A DNA stretch of 64,000 nucleotides. Origin: Porites lobata (taxonomy: Eukaryota > Cnidaria > Anthozoa > Scleractinia > Poritidae). The position numbers were made by a program, and so were the translations under genes. How positions within the stretch are numbered: position 1 is the first letter of the stretch; every line of letters begins with the position of its first letter. The notes beneath the pieces were generated by a model. That model was not told where the DNA came from and did not search any database. It saw nothing but the letters and a program-made list of their open reading frames with translations. The DNA lies in contig CALNXK010000312.1 of the NCBI GenBank assembly GCA_942486035.1, positions 1 through 64,000 on the forward strand. Direction: 5' to 3'. Shown one piece after another: positions 1 to 10,618 of the stretch.

Positions 1-168
1 TTTCTTTATTTTCTTATTTTTATAGTTTTGTTCTCTGTTTTGCCAGGATTTCGCGGTTGCACTACGGGCAGTCATTGCGTTCCCGAGCCCTGACGTCAAA
101 TGGTGTGACAAAAAGAAAGGAACCCTTATTTTTTGGCCCCACTGTATAGGCGGCGCTTGTGAGTAAAA

Positions 169-440
169 GATCCATCCCTCGCTGACCTGGCCCAATTGCG
201 TTTTAGACACCCAGATTATTTCCAAGCGGGCAGTTTACATAATCATGTTGATTTCTGGGAGGATCTCATCTTTTCAACTGGTTGCACTTGTTCTCAAGTT
301 AATTTGCTACATACAATCCGAGAGGGAGTGAGAGTTGATAGTTTCTTCCGTCATTTCAAGGGCAACTTCAAAGGAAAACGTTATGACTCTGCTGTTCCGC
401 CAATTTCTTTTTTCCCGAAATCTCCTTCATTGCCATTAGT
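169..440 (+). pseudogene. DIRS pol, RT-proximal N-terminal stub (copy A)
   Basis: The open frame carries RHPDYFQAGSLHNHVDFWED and then IREGVRVDSFF and FKGNFKGKRYDSAVPP, the segment that precedes the RT fingers in DIRS-type polyproteins as I recall them. It stops where a different repeat begins (taaggtgact at 441), so the palm with the catalytic aspartates is missing. The same stub occurs at 13813 and 50020. Assignment to DIRS rests on linkage to the recombinase and ITRs plus recalled similarity; no RT catalytic motif is visible. Confidence 0.6.
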
Positions 441-1181
441 TAAGGTGACTCAACCCAGTTATTTTGTGGGGGTACCATCCTACTTTGAAGCTCCCTAGTA
501 TCCCCACCTTTACTTTGATCCTAAGTCTAACATATAGCTTGGATAACATATAGATCAATTTACAATACAGCATAAAATTCTCGGCGATCGGAGTAAATGT
601 CACGTGGTTATAGTGCCACGCCTCTTTGGGGACTGAGTCGAAATTCTGCTGTTGCCGGCATTTTTTTCGTGAAAATCTATCGGCTACATATAGTGTGCAT
701 TGGTGCCTTGCGTTGAACAGAGTTTCACCAAAATCGCAAAGACCCAATGCGAGAAATTCAGCGGTTTCAGTTTTAAATGTAGGTCATAATTTATGTGAAA
801 ATGATAAGCGAACTTTACACGATTATATCTAATAAACTCTGAGATTTATCCTTTTGTTTTGGGGATCTTCATAACAGATGGGTCCTTGCAAGTCAGCAAA
901 AAGCTTTAGGGCCTTGTAAATGCGAGCGATTTGGAGCAATGCAAACATATAGGAATTATATTTTTAGCCAGTTGTTGACGTTTGCCAGCGTTTATGAGTC
1001 CTCACGAAAAAAGCATAATCTTAAAAATTCGCAGTTTTTTTCCTTGAAATTGGGTCTTTGCGATTTTGGTGAAACTCTGTCCAACGCAAGGCACTAATGT
1101 GCATTATATGTAGCCGAGAAATTTTCACGAAAAAATGCCGGCAACATCAGAGTTTCGACTCAGTCCCCAAAGAGGCGTGGC
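441..1181. repeat. Long-TIR (foldback) element fragment inserted in DIRS A
   Basis: Positions 615-746 and 1051-1181 are inverted copies of about 131 bp with few mismatches. Both carry the cctctttggggactgag block and the block around the sequence caaaatcgcaaagaccc. The left part (441-614) has no partner on the right, so the right end is truncated where another repeat starts near 1186. A left-end copy without the right arm lies at 53862-54470, and a 157 bp left piece at 50291-50447. It is a non-coding, foldback-type DNA element fragment; its superfamily is not determined. Confidence 0.6.
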
Positions 1182-1185
1182 AGTG

Positions 1186-1361
1186 CAGCGTTTTCTAAAT
1201 TTTCTTGCAGTTGTCCCTCCCCCCACCCTATACAAAGTTGAAACTCGGAAAAGAATTCTGGATACATACATCCAACATTGTTTGTGGTGTGAGGGGAGGG
1301 GTTGGACCTGTGTGAATTGGAAAACACCCAGAAATGCAAAAGTGTCCCAAGACTTTTGTCC
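1186..1361. repeat. GGACAAAAGTC-type repeat, 5'-truncated copy
   Basis: This matches the right two thirds of the repeat at 2709-2956: the CCCTCCCCCCACCCTATAC pyrimidine run, a matching ggggtgaggggagggg purine run, and the terminal gacttttgtcc. The left end is lost at the junction with the foldback fragment. In DIRS C the equivalent copy (29153-29404) is complete. Confidence 0.55.
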
Positions 1362-2708
1362 ATGATTGTATGAAAAAGACATAGGAAGAATATAAGGCAA
1401 TTTTGAGGGGTTTTCAGGCCTGTAAAAGTGTTTTTTCGGGATCCTGATGAAAGATCTTAATTGAACAAATCTTTTCCTAGCTTTTCGGAGTTTTCTGAAC
1501 TTGATTTAAGAATTCGCTCAACAGCAATGATATACACCAGAAATTGTGGAATCTCATAACGCGTGCTTTATTTTAAAGGGTAACATAACTTTAAACAAGA
1601 CTCACCTCAGAAAACGGTTAAGGGAAGCAACGAGTTACTAACATTATGGTGTACACAGTAAGAATTTCGGCAGGCCAAAGAACTAGAGTCGTGGATATAC
1701 GACAAAGCACGAGGTCATTTATCTGGTACTCAATGAGCACGAACGTCAAAAAATCCAGTTAGGCTTTGTAGAGAAAGTAACAACGTATTCCAAAAGACTG
1801 AACGGACGTGAAAAAATATTGAGCCATGTGAATAGCTGTCCCTGTTATTTATACAAAACGAAAATACATGCAATTGTGATGTAAGAAAAAAGCGGTTGTT
1901 TCATAATACGTCTCAGGTTCGTGGCAAAACAGTTTTGCGCTGTCTTGTAGAGAATTGTACAGGATCATTTTTGGTTTGAAAGTGTTGCTAATATGTATAT
2001 GTGTTTATTTGCCATCAAAAATTACGTTGCGTGATATCTGTCACGAACTAAGTAAACAACCAAGCGAGTTTACTTCGAACTGATTTCCATGGCTGGAGAG
2101 TACGAACCAACAGTACTCACTCTAAAAACTTAATAAAGTGTGCTTTTCCTATACAATCTTAACATCTTGGGGATGGTGACAGAAAGTTTATCTGTAGGTT
2201 CATCATTTGACGCTTTTATTTACAGCCAAAACGCAATTTTTAGCTCTTTAGTCACAGTACTCACTTTGAAATGAAGAGAAAGAAGAACAAGATAATTTTT
2301 CCTTACTGGATGAAGTGAGTACTATTGTGTTCACTTTACGGGATGGCCTTTTTGACTAAGATTATTTCAAATGCAATTACGTTTTGGTTGAAATATACCT
2401 TAGCCGTGAATGAATTTTTAGCGAATATTGATAATACACTGTGCTTTTGCGACCGGGTACTGTGCACGATGCTCGAAACATTGTGCCTGACCAACTTCCG
2501 CTGTACTGGGCTCCAGTTTGGGAGGGTGGGCCCGATATGGCTAATCAGGGAATTGCCCTGTAAAACTTGCAATGTTGAGGAAATACTTTCAAAGGTCATT
2601 ATTATTTCATGTGATCATCTACTTGTCTCCAAAATGCCTAAAAAGCATAGAAAGAGGGAAGAAAACAGACTTTTTAAAAAAAAAAAAAACAAGGATTCAG
2701 ACAATGTT
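1362..2708. other. 1.35 kb interval between two repeat copies; no gene seen
   Basis: I see no convincing coding sequence. The interval holds three short motifs related to agtactcact: two direct (2111 and 2255) and one inverted (gtgagtact at 2316), which could be ends of decayed MITEs. The interval is conserved at 15006-16344 and 29405-30780, always between two copies of the GGACAAAAGTC repeat. Confidence 0.5.
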
Positions 2709-2956
2709 GGACAAAAGTCCTTGTGATAGTATTGCAATATTCATATTTTTCTGTTATTTCTCGGTTCCCTCTTTAAACAGTTCAGCGTTTTCGAAATTTT
2801 GTTGCAGTTCTCCCCCCCCCACCCTCTACAAAGTTGAAACTCGGAAAAATTCTGGATACACGCGTCCAACATTGTTTGTGGGGTGAGGGAGGGGTTGGAC
2901 CTGTGTGAATTGGAAAACGCCCCAGAAATGCAAAAAGTGTTCCAAGACTTTTGTCC
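2709..2956. repeat. GGACAAAAGTC MITE-like repeat, full copy
   Basis: It begins ggacaaaagtc and ends gacttttgtcc, a perfect 11 bp terminal inverted repeat, length 248 bp. Internally a pyrimidine run and a purine run (around 2810-2895) can pair, so the transcript could fold. Other copies are at 16345-16593, 29153-29404 and 30781-31031. No clear target duplication was found. Confidence 0.55.
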
Positions 2957-3244
2957 ATGATTGTAGGCCTTACTATGGGATCTGTGCGCTTTTCGTTGTA
3001 TCTGCTCCTGTTAAGCTGTGTATATAGATCGAACGCACATGGGAGCCTGCCTACAGATGTCCCGCCTGCTCTGATTTAAACGACAGTGACGCGAACGTTT
3101 GCCAAGCCTGCGGTAAACTTAAGTCGCCTGAGCCAACGCAAGGGGCCCGTTCAAATGCAGACATGCCTCTGATCAACTTTTAAGCGCTTTACAGAATTCC
3201 AAGAATGGCTCTGAAACAAACTTTATGAACGGCAAGAGGATTCA
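2957..3244 (+). other. DIRS internal linker upstream of the recombinase
   Basis: No intact frame is present. A short readable piece (around 3085-3170) contains a CxxC and a run of polar residues. It is conserved at 16594-16881 and 31032-31330, so it belongs to the DIRS body. Confidence 0.4.
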
Positions 3245-4185
3245 TTAGAAGTTCAGCTATCGAGTTTCTTGCGCTGTCTTGTACCCCCAAAGAAATTTTC
3301 TGCTGCGATCGCGGAAGACATCGTAAAGTTTTTGATTAGCATGGATGCCGCGGGAAAACAAAAACTCCATATACGCTCATGCTCTAGTAAGACCTGTAGT
3401 TGCCGTAAGCGTCTAGCGGCCGGAACTGTCGATTCATATATAGAGAACCTTATATCGATTTTCAATAGGTTAGGCCGTACGGGGTTTTCTAACTTTTTAG
3501 CACATCCTTGTGTTAAAGAATATATTATGTTTGTAAGAGAGGAGAAAGCTCAGCGACCTTTGTAACCTTGTCAGGCTGTCCCTTTGTTCTATGACAAATT
3601 CACCCGTTTAATTGCCTATCTTCGCGGGCTTATTGCCGAAGGCTCTGTGCTGAGATATAACTTTCTTTGTTACAGACTTTTACACCGGTGATAGAGCATC
3701 CGGTTTGGGCCGTTTAAAGGCAGATGAGCGTTTTCGCCTTAAGGATAGGGAGGGGTTCCTTCTTAACTTAACGTTTAGTAAAACGAGGTGTACAGGTCAG
3801 TTACGCCCCTTTTGCTCTGTTACGTATACCAAATGTATCTGTCTGCCTGGTTTTTTGGCTGAACTATTATATTGCCGCATGTGGGGCGTTTGGTGTCCCT
3901 CTTCTGAGTGAGAAACTCTTTAGATCCTCGGAACATAAAAAGTTTGTGTCACATCGTCCGTTTAGAGGGTCAGCCGTATCTGCACGACTCTAAAAGTATC
4001 TTAAGGTCGCGAGCATTACTGAAGGAGAGACCCTTCACTGCTTTCGTGTAAGGATTTCATACACCCTTAAAGGTTTGGGTTGTACTCCGGAGCAGATTGC
4101 CCAGTACGTAGGTTGGCGGAGCACAGAAATTGCCTCGTATTACACGCGCCGCCCCAGTGCTTCTACTTCTTTGCAGTTGATAGAA

Positions 4186-5030
4186 CCAAGAGAGAATAAA
4201 GGGGACAGAGAAGGCATCCCCCATACACACCCTGTTCCATAGGTAATTCGTCTCGAAGTATTTTTAACACCACAGATCTCAAGGGAGATTAGACAACAGC
4301 CAATCACATAGCGCGAATGTGTTCCGCGTGGATGACCCACGCTCAGAGCCACACGTCCTTCACGAATTGACGCAGAACAAAATGGCGGAAGACGCGGTGA
4401 GCGATATTGTTATTCGTTTTGTCGACGAGAACGACTACAGAGAGATTTTTGCTAAAGCTGTGTCAGCGAAACGGAAATTAAAAAAGAATCGCCCTTCCTC
4501 TCTTGTATAGAGCTAACAGTACAGCAGGGAAATCCTTAACGCTGAATATTCTCTCCGGATCATTTATAATTTACAGTTTGAAGAGAGCAATTTCTGGTTT
4601 GATATTTATTCTTTTATTAGTCTTTTATTATTCAACAAAAATAACACTTGGCGTCCTACTTGCTTTATTGTACAAACGACCGGTTTCAATAGACCGACGA
4701 AATTACTCATTTTATTAAAGCACTGAGGTCAAGACAACTTCGAGTTAAACTGATTTCACGGGTTGTCAAAGAGTCCAGCGATTCCCTTTTCCCAGGTGAG
4801 CACCGGCTCATTTCGCTTCAATATTCAGGAATGCTCTCGATCTCTTTACGCTTTCATTGCCTTTCGCCCGACTTGTTTTGCACGGCGTTTAGTCATGCGA
4901 AACCTCCACGAAACATCCACGCAGCGCGCGAGGTAACTTTATGCCAATTCTAAAAATAACTCGAGACGAATTACCTATGGAATAGGGTGTGTATGGAGGA
5001 TGCCTTCTCTGTCCGCTTTATCCTCTCTTG
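4186..5030. mobile_element. Nested TIR element inside recombinase A (long TIRs)
   Basis: The first and last ~68 bp are inverted copies: caagagagaataaagg at the left matches cctctcttg and the gaattacctatgga region at the right. The flanks are atagaa on both sides (4180-4185 and 5031-5036), and the uninterrupted sequence survives in DIRS C near 32285. This is a non-autonomous DNA element of about 845 bp with a 6-7 bp target duplication. The same insertion is at 17823-18668, so it predates the A/B duplication. Confidence 0.8.
4382..4510 (+). CDS. Small ORF in the nested TIR element, possible first exon
   Basis: An ATG in the context aaaatggcg opens a 42-residue frame starting MAEDAVSDIVIRFVDEND and ending in a basic stretch KRKLKKNRPSSLV. 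The acidic-then-basic composition looks like protein rather than chance, and the frame is identical at 18019-18147. It might be the leftover first exon of the transposase or of a captured gene. I do not recognise the family. Transcription is not shown. Confidence 0.25.
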   Translation: MAEDAVSDIVIRFVDENDYREIFAKAVSAKRKLKKNRPSSLV

Positions 5031-5126
5031 ATAGAACGGGTTACACTTAATCTCACTTCTGCGGGCTCTCCGCCCGCCCTGCAACTCTCCGACCAAGAGA
5101 ATTCGCAGAGAATTTCGTATAGTTGA

Positions 5127-5330
5127 ATTGTATCTTTCATGACTGAGGGACATTCATTCTAGTACACTACGGTGGCAGCAGCTGACGGTCGTTATTTATG
5201 TCATTCTATTGGATATTAACTTGTTGTTAGTTAATAACTGAATCTTTATTGAGTTATGGAGTATCGGATGTGCTTTTTGGGGAAGGACGGAGACCTAGGT
5301 TATAGCAGACTGCCTCAGGGAATGGCGAGG
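5127..5330. other. DIRS 3' untranslated stretch
   Basis: AT-rich, without a gene. Conserved at 18765-18966 and 32380-32605 (the latter with a small insertion and a deletion). Confidence 0.4.
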
Positions 5331-5517
5331 GGCGGATCTCTCTCCCATAACTTAGTTTCACGATGTGTTAAGTGTTAAGTTTTCAATTTTACATTTGTCC
5401 TCAACTTAGTCTTTCTCGTTTCTCTTCCTGCCTGCTAAATGCTCAACATAGTACTACATCCTCACTGTTTACCACTTAACACATTGTATAACTAAGTTAT
5501 GGGGGAGAGATCCGCGG
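5331..5517. repeat. Internal inverted repeat of DIRS A, ICR-like
   Basis: Arms of roughly 40 bp (ggatctctctcccataactta at the left and its complement ending gagagatccgcgg at the right) flank an AT-rich centre. The inner part of the left arm, gtttcacgatgtgttaa, resembles the ITR terminus gtttcacgatgcgtcaa. DIRS elements have an internal complementary region that resembles the ITR ends, so this may be it. A MITE is the alternative. Copies are at 18967-19153 and 32605-32786. Confidence 0.5.
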
Positions 5518-5599
5518 ATTGTTGCGGAAAGAGGTAGGCGGCAAGAATAGATCGCGAGATGTGAGGAGTTGTCAACCAACACCAGGAGAGGAGGGTGGG

Positions 5600-5770
5600 G
5601 CGAACCTTGATAAGTCGTCTCGGCGGTCGGAGCTGTGACACAGTGAAATCAAAGCCACGTGGTGTATTATATTTGTAAGGGGAGCCTGCAGTGCAGTGAT
5701 GCGTCCCTAAGCACAGAGAGGTATTTTACTAGTCGTTTCACGATGCGTCAATTAATTATTAAGTGAAAAT
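5600..5770. repeat. Right ITR of DIRS A
   Basis: The block from the sequence gataagtcgtctcggcgg to attaattattaagtgaaaat is the reverse complement, with few mismatches, of the left ITRs of copies B (11848) and D (48462). The outer end reads cgtttcacgatgcgtcaatt. It marks the element/U junction: the next bases, agtctaggga, are the same after all three right ITRs. Confidence 0.8.
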
Positions 5771-5778
5771 AGTCTAGG

Positions 5779-6381
5779 GATGACAATTACGTGTTACGAG
5801 AGAACGATAAAAAGCCTGCTTGGTCTTTGAATACAAAGTCAGGGCACAAGCAGGAGTATTACAGACACTTAACCACTGATTTTTATCAAAGGTTTGAAAC
5901 TGTAGAGGATGTAAATTTAGTGAAGGAGAACATGCAGCCTTTCTTTTTGTTAATACTTAGAAAGTTCAAGCGGCATTTAACAAGAAAAGATTTCCTTAGC
6001 TTTAATTTAGGGGCCAATCTAGATGATTATATATTGCCTGGTTGGAATCTGATACCTCAAGTGCATAAATTGACAGAAAAAAAGATGGTGTGGCGATGGA
6101 ACCGTTGCTGGGCACGCTTTTCCTTTCCAAAGCTACGAATTGATTTAGGTGGTCTTTTCGTATTTCCTATGGTTTACAGTAAGGATGATAATGAAGTTTA
6201 CATTGAACAGAAAGTAGTAAGGACAGCAGGGGCAGGGTTGCCTTTATTAATCTCCTTTTTTTATTTTATGGGAAGTAAACACAAAATTCAAAAATTTGCT
6301 TTGTACAAGGAGACTGTTACAAGAAAAATGGCAAGATATTATAAGCCCTCAAGTAAAGACGACATGATGCGGTCGTCCTGA
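5779..6381 (+). pseudogene. Decayed ORF of block U, right of DIRS (unknown protein)
   Basis: Readable pieces include RDDNYVLRENDKKPAWSL, HLTTDFYQRFETVEDVNL and FKRHLTRKDFLSFNLGANLD, then IPQVHKLTEK. Beyond 6086 the open frame exists only because of an extra A run compared with 19717, so the true frame is lost there. U2 (19416-20017) and U3 (33051-33214, 35491-35812) carry further frameshifts. No domain was recognised. It may continue the ORF that ends at 11847 in the same repeat family. Confidence 0.4.
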
Positions 6382-7020
6382 TTCTGTTGTTATTCAAACT
6401 GCAATAAGCTCGACCAATTTGTAACTTTTTTAATTCGTTTCGGAAAAAAAAACTGTTGATACCGCTCCAAAGCATCTCCTTTGTTGTTTTAATCTGTTAC
6501 GTGTAGACCTTATGCTTTGTTAAAACCTTTTCCATATGGACAGGAAACAGGGCAGCTAACTTTCAAGTTAAAACAGGTGGGGATGTTGGAAGTTTTTGGA
6601 CTTATGAGGTACAATTATCTATTCATTAAACATGGACTGATGTTAGCCGATTTAGGCACGTAGGGTCAGTTCGCAAAAGTCTCACATGTATCCCATTTTC
6701 TTGGTAATTTTTATTGTAAATTAACATTGCAGTCACTAATATTTTCTCTGGTTTTGTTGTAGCCAGTAGAAGGAATCACACGAGCGACATATACGTTTGC
6801 ATCGGCTAAAATTAAGTCATCATCCCTTAGGTTGAAACGCCATCAAAATACTTGTTAAAACTTATCTCGAATGATATTTTTCTGTTAGTCTTAATCTATT
6901 TTATCGGTTTGGAGTGTAAAAGACGTTTATACCTTGTTTTCAAACTATAATAGGCAAAATCCGTTTACTACTAACAGGATTCATGAGCACTTTCTAGTCT
7001 CCTGCTCCAATATTCTAATA
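6382..7020. other. Block U non-coding stretch
   Basis: AT-rich with no gene recognised. It is conserved with 20018-20656 and 36355-36915. Confidence 0.4.
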
Positions 7021-7190
7021 GACTGATTTACCAACAGAACGGGAACGTCAATTGACGACTGCGCGCGCAAATCAAACAACTGGCTTGATCAATGGCAGAG
7101 CTGCAAATTGCGCACCAGAAGTCGAATTTAGTCCTTTCCCCGCGCTCTCCCGTCGTCAAATGGCGTTCCCGCTCCGTTGCTAAATCAGCC
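7021..7190. mobile_element. 170 bp MITE with 5 bp target duplication (U1)
   Basis: The ends gactgatttaccaac and gttgctaaatcagcc are inverted repeats extended by related sequence (gggaacgtcaattgacgac and gtcgtcaaatggcgttccc). Both sides carry taata (7016-7020, 7191-7195). U3 has the empty site, with a single taata around 36912-36917. The identical insertion is in U2 at 20657-20826. The superfamily is not assigned. Confidence 0.85.
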
Positions 7191-7678
7191 TAATATTTCA
7201 ACAGCAACGAAGGAGGGTATTTTACAGGTGGCCGAGTAGAAGGAACTAAAAGCAACTAAAAGTTCAACTGTGCTATTTCGCTCAATTTGAGTCTTCGCAA
7301 AATAATATTTCTACTCTTGTTATTCGTAATTGGTAAATAATAGAAAAAAAGACTTTGTAAGGTGTACTACCCACATCTGTTCGTGTTGCACTGCTGGTGT
7401 AAATAGCAAGCCGCGAAGTGAAGGTTACCCGTACGGAAACTTATATTCGTGGCTGCTTGCGCATACTAGTGTTGTAGTCTTGATAACGGACAGCAGACAA
7501 TACAAAAAAAACACAAACTTACAAGTATTGTAGCTCAGATAGATTGGAAAATATCCCAGGTGGAAGCTGTTCGATTTTGTTGTTGTACAGATATCTGCAA
7601 GAACAAGGTTAATTGTTATAACTGCCTATTTCATGACAACAACAATAAGTCAACCAGTTTAATCGCAGCTAGTGTAGT
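7191..7678. other. Block U stretch containing the A/B similarity boundary
   Basis: No gene is supported. At 7283/20919 the near-identity between the two 13.6 kb units falls to the divergence seen between older U copies. Confidence 0.5.
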
Positions 7679-8170
7679 CATCATCATCATCATCACTTTT
7701 ATTTATACACGGTAAGAACAATCAAGATAAATATACAATATACAATATCCCAAAAATGTTTACAAACTATAGAAGTAACGGTAATAGCATTTACAAAGAT
7801 GAATGTTGAAATAACTAACTAAATAAAATTAATTTACAAAATTAAAGCCTGTTTGCCATTAATGCCATGTTCGAGCTAGAAGTTAACAGCTTCCGAAAGA
7901 CAGTCAAAGATTTTGCTTGTCTTACATCAGTGGGCAAATTGTTCCACAGAACAGCCCCGCTGTAGCAGAAGCTATATCTATAGTAATTGGTTCGTGGCAA
8001 GGGAACTGCAAGCTTGTTTTCAGAATCTCTAAGGTTATAAGAATTAAATAAATCGTTGCGTAGTATGAATTTTAAAGACATGTAATCAGGTGCAAGGCAA
8101 TCCAAAGATTTATACACCATCACAGCCTCCCTTGACGAACATGAACAAATTTTCTTCTGAATTTTCCTCG
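7679..8170 (-). pseudogene. LINE RT C-terminal fragment with 3' microsatellite tail
   Basis: On the minus strand 8123-7842 encodes 93 residues beginning MMVYKSLDCLAPDYMSLKF and containing AVLWNNLPTDVRQAKS and FRKLLTSS, the usual C-terminal end of CR1/L2-like reverse transcriptases. The frame runs into a 3' UTR and a gatgatgatga tail at 7679-7696, typical of such LINEs. It is strongly 5'-truncated. The homologous copy in U3 is 38270-38740; U2 keeps only the tail (21316-21400). Confidence 0.75.
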
Positions 8171-9986
8171 TTAAAAGGTAATTTTTAAGTGCACAAATTG
8201 TTCATGCGCAGTCCATATTTGTAACAGTACATTAAGGTTAGAGTTTCTACGTTAATTGTTATTTCCACAATTGTGTCCTTGTCTTTTAGTAATTATTTAA
8301 GCACGATGAAGGGACCCTTTTAGGTTTAATGCAGAGGCATCTTAAAACTACAACACCAGTAGCATAATACACGGGATGGTGACTTTTTAAAAGTAGACTA
8401 TGCACGATCAAAGAAAGATTTCCAGGACTAAATTACGTAATAAGTAGAGTGGTACGGGACCAGAAAAACAAAGTCAGTTGTGTTTTGTAAGGGTTAGTGG
8501 AGGAAGGGAGGGATTCAGCCAACATAGGTAAGTTGACACTTACACGAATTGCTTGGTTCCATTATATCCTCTCCATAATTATAGTGTAAAAAGTTTGGCG
8601 TTCTGTAAAACGTCTTTGCGAGCTTATTTTTTCGTTGTGCGACAAAAACTGCGAGAAGACCTCAGTTTTTGTTCCATGTCGTTCCTACGCTTAAAGGTCA
8701 GTAAGGCATAAATTATTTTCTCATTTGAAAAAGATATACCTTTGCATGTTAGATAGCAAAAAAATATAGTTCAAGATCTGAAATGATAGCATTTGCTTAT
8801 GGATGCATTATAGAAACTGCGCTGAAAAGACCTGAAGCACGTACATTAGAGCATTTCCTCTTTCATTTCGAAAAATTCGCTTCTTCCTGAAAGTCGGAAG
8901 CTCTTAGTGTAGTTGAAAGAAGGCACCATAGTTCAAGGATAACTATAATATGAGTTCAGAAAACAACAGTATCGGTGCCCATGTTTATTAGGGTTATGTG
9001 CTAAGGGAGTGGAGAGTAGGAGTGAAGGGAGATGTCTGCCCAAATCATCTCCATCTCTGTATTCTATTTTACTTACACCCTGTCTCTATGTTACAGTTAG
9101 TAATATCAAGTATCACTGATCAAATCCATCATACTTCGCGGCCCGCTAGTCGCGTTTCATTTTCCTTTTGGTGCGGTTCTGTGGTAATTTTCCGGTAGGT
9201 GCAGCTCAGTGAGGAAATATGCTTCTGCTTTTCTATGCTTATGGTTGGTCTTGTTTCTTTAAGTCCTGTTATTCAAATGTCTTCATCCATCCACTGTTTA
9301 CAGCCTTGTAATTGTTATAATATGTTTAAAAATAGACAAGGGGTGCCCTTCAATCTTAGATTTTAAGGTTAACAATGCATTGTGTGATTTAGTTTGAAAG
9401 AGTGCTCCGATTCCATTTTCTTTCTTTTAGGAATTATTTTTTATCTTATATTTAAGGGTAATGGGAAAGGGATATTTAATACATTTATTTATATTATTGA
9501 TTGATTTAAATCCTTATTTAAAAATCCATAGAAGATGATGTGAGAAATTATACAGTATATGATGCAGGAAATGCTGCTTAGAGAAAGAATGCTGCTTTGA
9601 GCTGGTCAAGAGTAGTAGGTTTCAACATGAAGAAAGTAAGTTAAAGAAGTGGAGGGTGATGGAGATGGATAGGATGATATGGGGCGACAAGAGACTATAC
9701 ACAATAGGAAAAATTTCTGAAGAATTAATTTTTTCTTTTCCCATCGACTGTATAAGTATATTTTTTTCATTGACTGTACATAAATATTTTCTAAACACAG
9801 GTTGTAGCTGCTCTGTACTCTTTATGTTTAGTAAACATGTTATTTTCATAACATTTTCTTAAAACAAAACTTTTCCTTTTCATTGAAAGTACATGTATAC
9901 AAATTATTAACCAATTTTATGTGTTTTATTTTTATTTGCCTGGATGGTTTTCATGCTACTCATTAGCTTCAGCCAAATTATGGTTG
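8171..9986. other. Block U non-coding stretch, including the empty site of the NHL element
   Basis: No gene is seen. Positions 9001-9020 (agggagtggagagtaggag) are the undisturbed counterpart of the 39514-43957 insertion. Positions 9085-9115 are the undisturbed counterpart of the LINE insertion in U2. Confidence 0.6.
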
Positions 9987-10045
9987 GCCAAGCGGTCAGG
10001 CTGCCCAGCCATAATAAGTTATAGCTGAGCAGCCACCCGCTTGGC
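9987..10045. other. Conserved 59 bp stem-loop of block U
   Basis: gccaagcgg pairs perfectly with ccgcttggc, and gctgcccagc pairs with gctgagcagc inside it with one mismatch, around a loop containing ataataagtt. The hairpin is retained at 26888-26946 and 46601-46659. Outer stem bases are conserved and inner ones drift. It could be a structured RNA, a palindromic MITE remnant or a recombination substrate. It is not a tRNA: no T-loop or anticodon arm is visible. Confidence 0.5.
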
Positions 10046-10618
10046 TTCGATGACTGCATCTTTAATTTTTTGGGCCTTTCAGCTGTGAAGTGTTTCAGTA
10101 AACAAGAGGAAAAAACTTGAATTGTTTCCACTTTTCAAAACACAATTACATTTATATGGCGATTCACAAAAACTAGTTTCGCCTAACGACCTCTTCAGTT
10201 GATCGTCACAGTATTTAAAATAACATAAACTACTTAGCAATGCATGAAAAATAACCTCAAGTAGTAATGAGGCTATTGTGTCACAACAGTCTTTCGGATG
10301 CGGAAGTAGTTCCATTCACTTTTTGGGTTCATTAGATTATCTTCCCTGATTTTACTAATCAGAACAGACTTCGTGATTTGTCTTAACATCGTGTCAAATC
10401 CTGCCGTTCTCTTTGTATCTTACATCTTCTTTTTTCTATTTCCATTGCAGCCAGAGGACCTTTAATTTCTGTTTCATTCTCTGGGGACAACTGTAAAATG
10501 CAGGACCCCAACCATTTTATATATCTACTACTATTAACATATCTTGGACTCTAAGATAATAAGATATGATGAGCTCATAAGCGCCGTAAGTTAACAAAAT
10601 GTTGAAAGCCTTGTCTCA
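10046..10618. other. Block U non-coding stretch
   Basis: No gene recognised. Conserved with 26947-27517 and 46660-47228. Confidence 0.4.

Larger units (their letters stand above)
3245..5126 (+). pseudogene. DIRS tyrosine recombinase pseudogene (copy A)
   Basis: The N-terminal helical DNA-binding part reads from 3269 (AAGTVDSYIENLISIFNRLG). After a TAA at 3563 the catalytic part continues with TGDRASGLGRLKADERF (first catalytic Arg), then HCFRVRISYTLKGLG (HxxR), VGWRSTEIASYYTR (W and the Tyr nucleophile). The Arg-HxxR-W-Tyr order and spacing are those of tyrosine recombinases. The protein would cut and join element DNA during DIRS integration. It is broken by stops, a deletion near 3650 relative to copy C, and a TIR insertion at 4186-5030. 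Confidence 0.75.
1..5770 (+). mobile_element. DIRS-like retroelement copy A, 5' end outside window
   Basis: The order is an RT-region stub (169-440), nested repeats (441-2956), a tyrosine recombinase pseudogene (3245-5126), an internal inverted repeat (5331-5517) and a right ITR ending at 5770. DIRS elements carry RT/RNase H plus a tyrosine recombinase and end in inverted terminal repeats without target duplications, which fits. The right ITR matches, in reverse complement, the left ITRs at 11848 and 48462. The copy is near-identical to 13645-19407. It cannot be autonomous: the RT is truncated and the recombinase is interrupted. Confidence 0.75.

Noticed and set aside
436..747. Open frames across the foldback repeat
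   Set aside because: Shadow frames of an inverted repeat, repeated in each copy and without recognisable domains.
5791..6381. 196-codon open frame right of DIRS A as a real gene
   Set aside because: The second half is open only because of a longer A run than in the near-identical copy at 19717; U3 is also frameshifted. Treated as a decayed ORF.
7680..7700. catcatcatcat run as a stand-alone microsatellite
   Set aside because: It is the 3' tail of the minus-strand LINE fragment, present with it in U3.
9987..10045. tRNA gene
   Set aside because: A single long hairpin without a cloverleaf, T-loop or anticodon arm.
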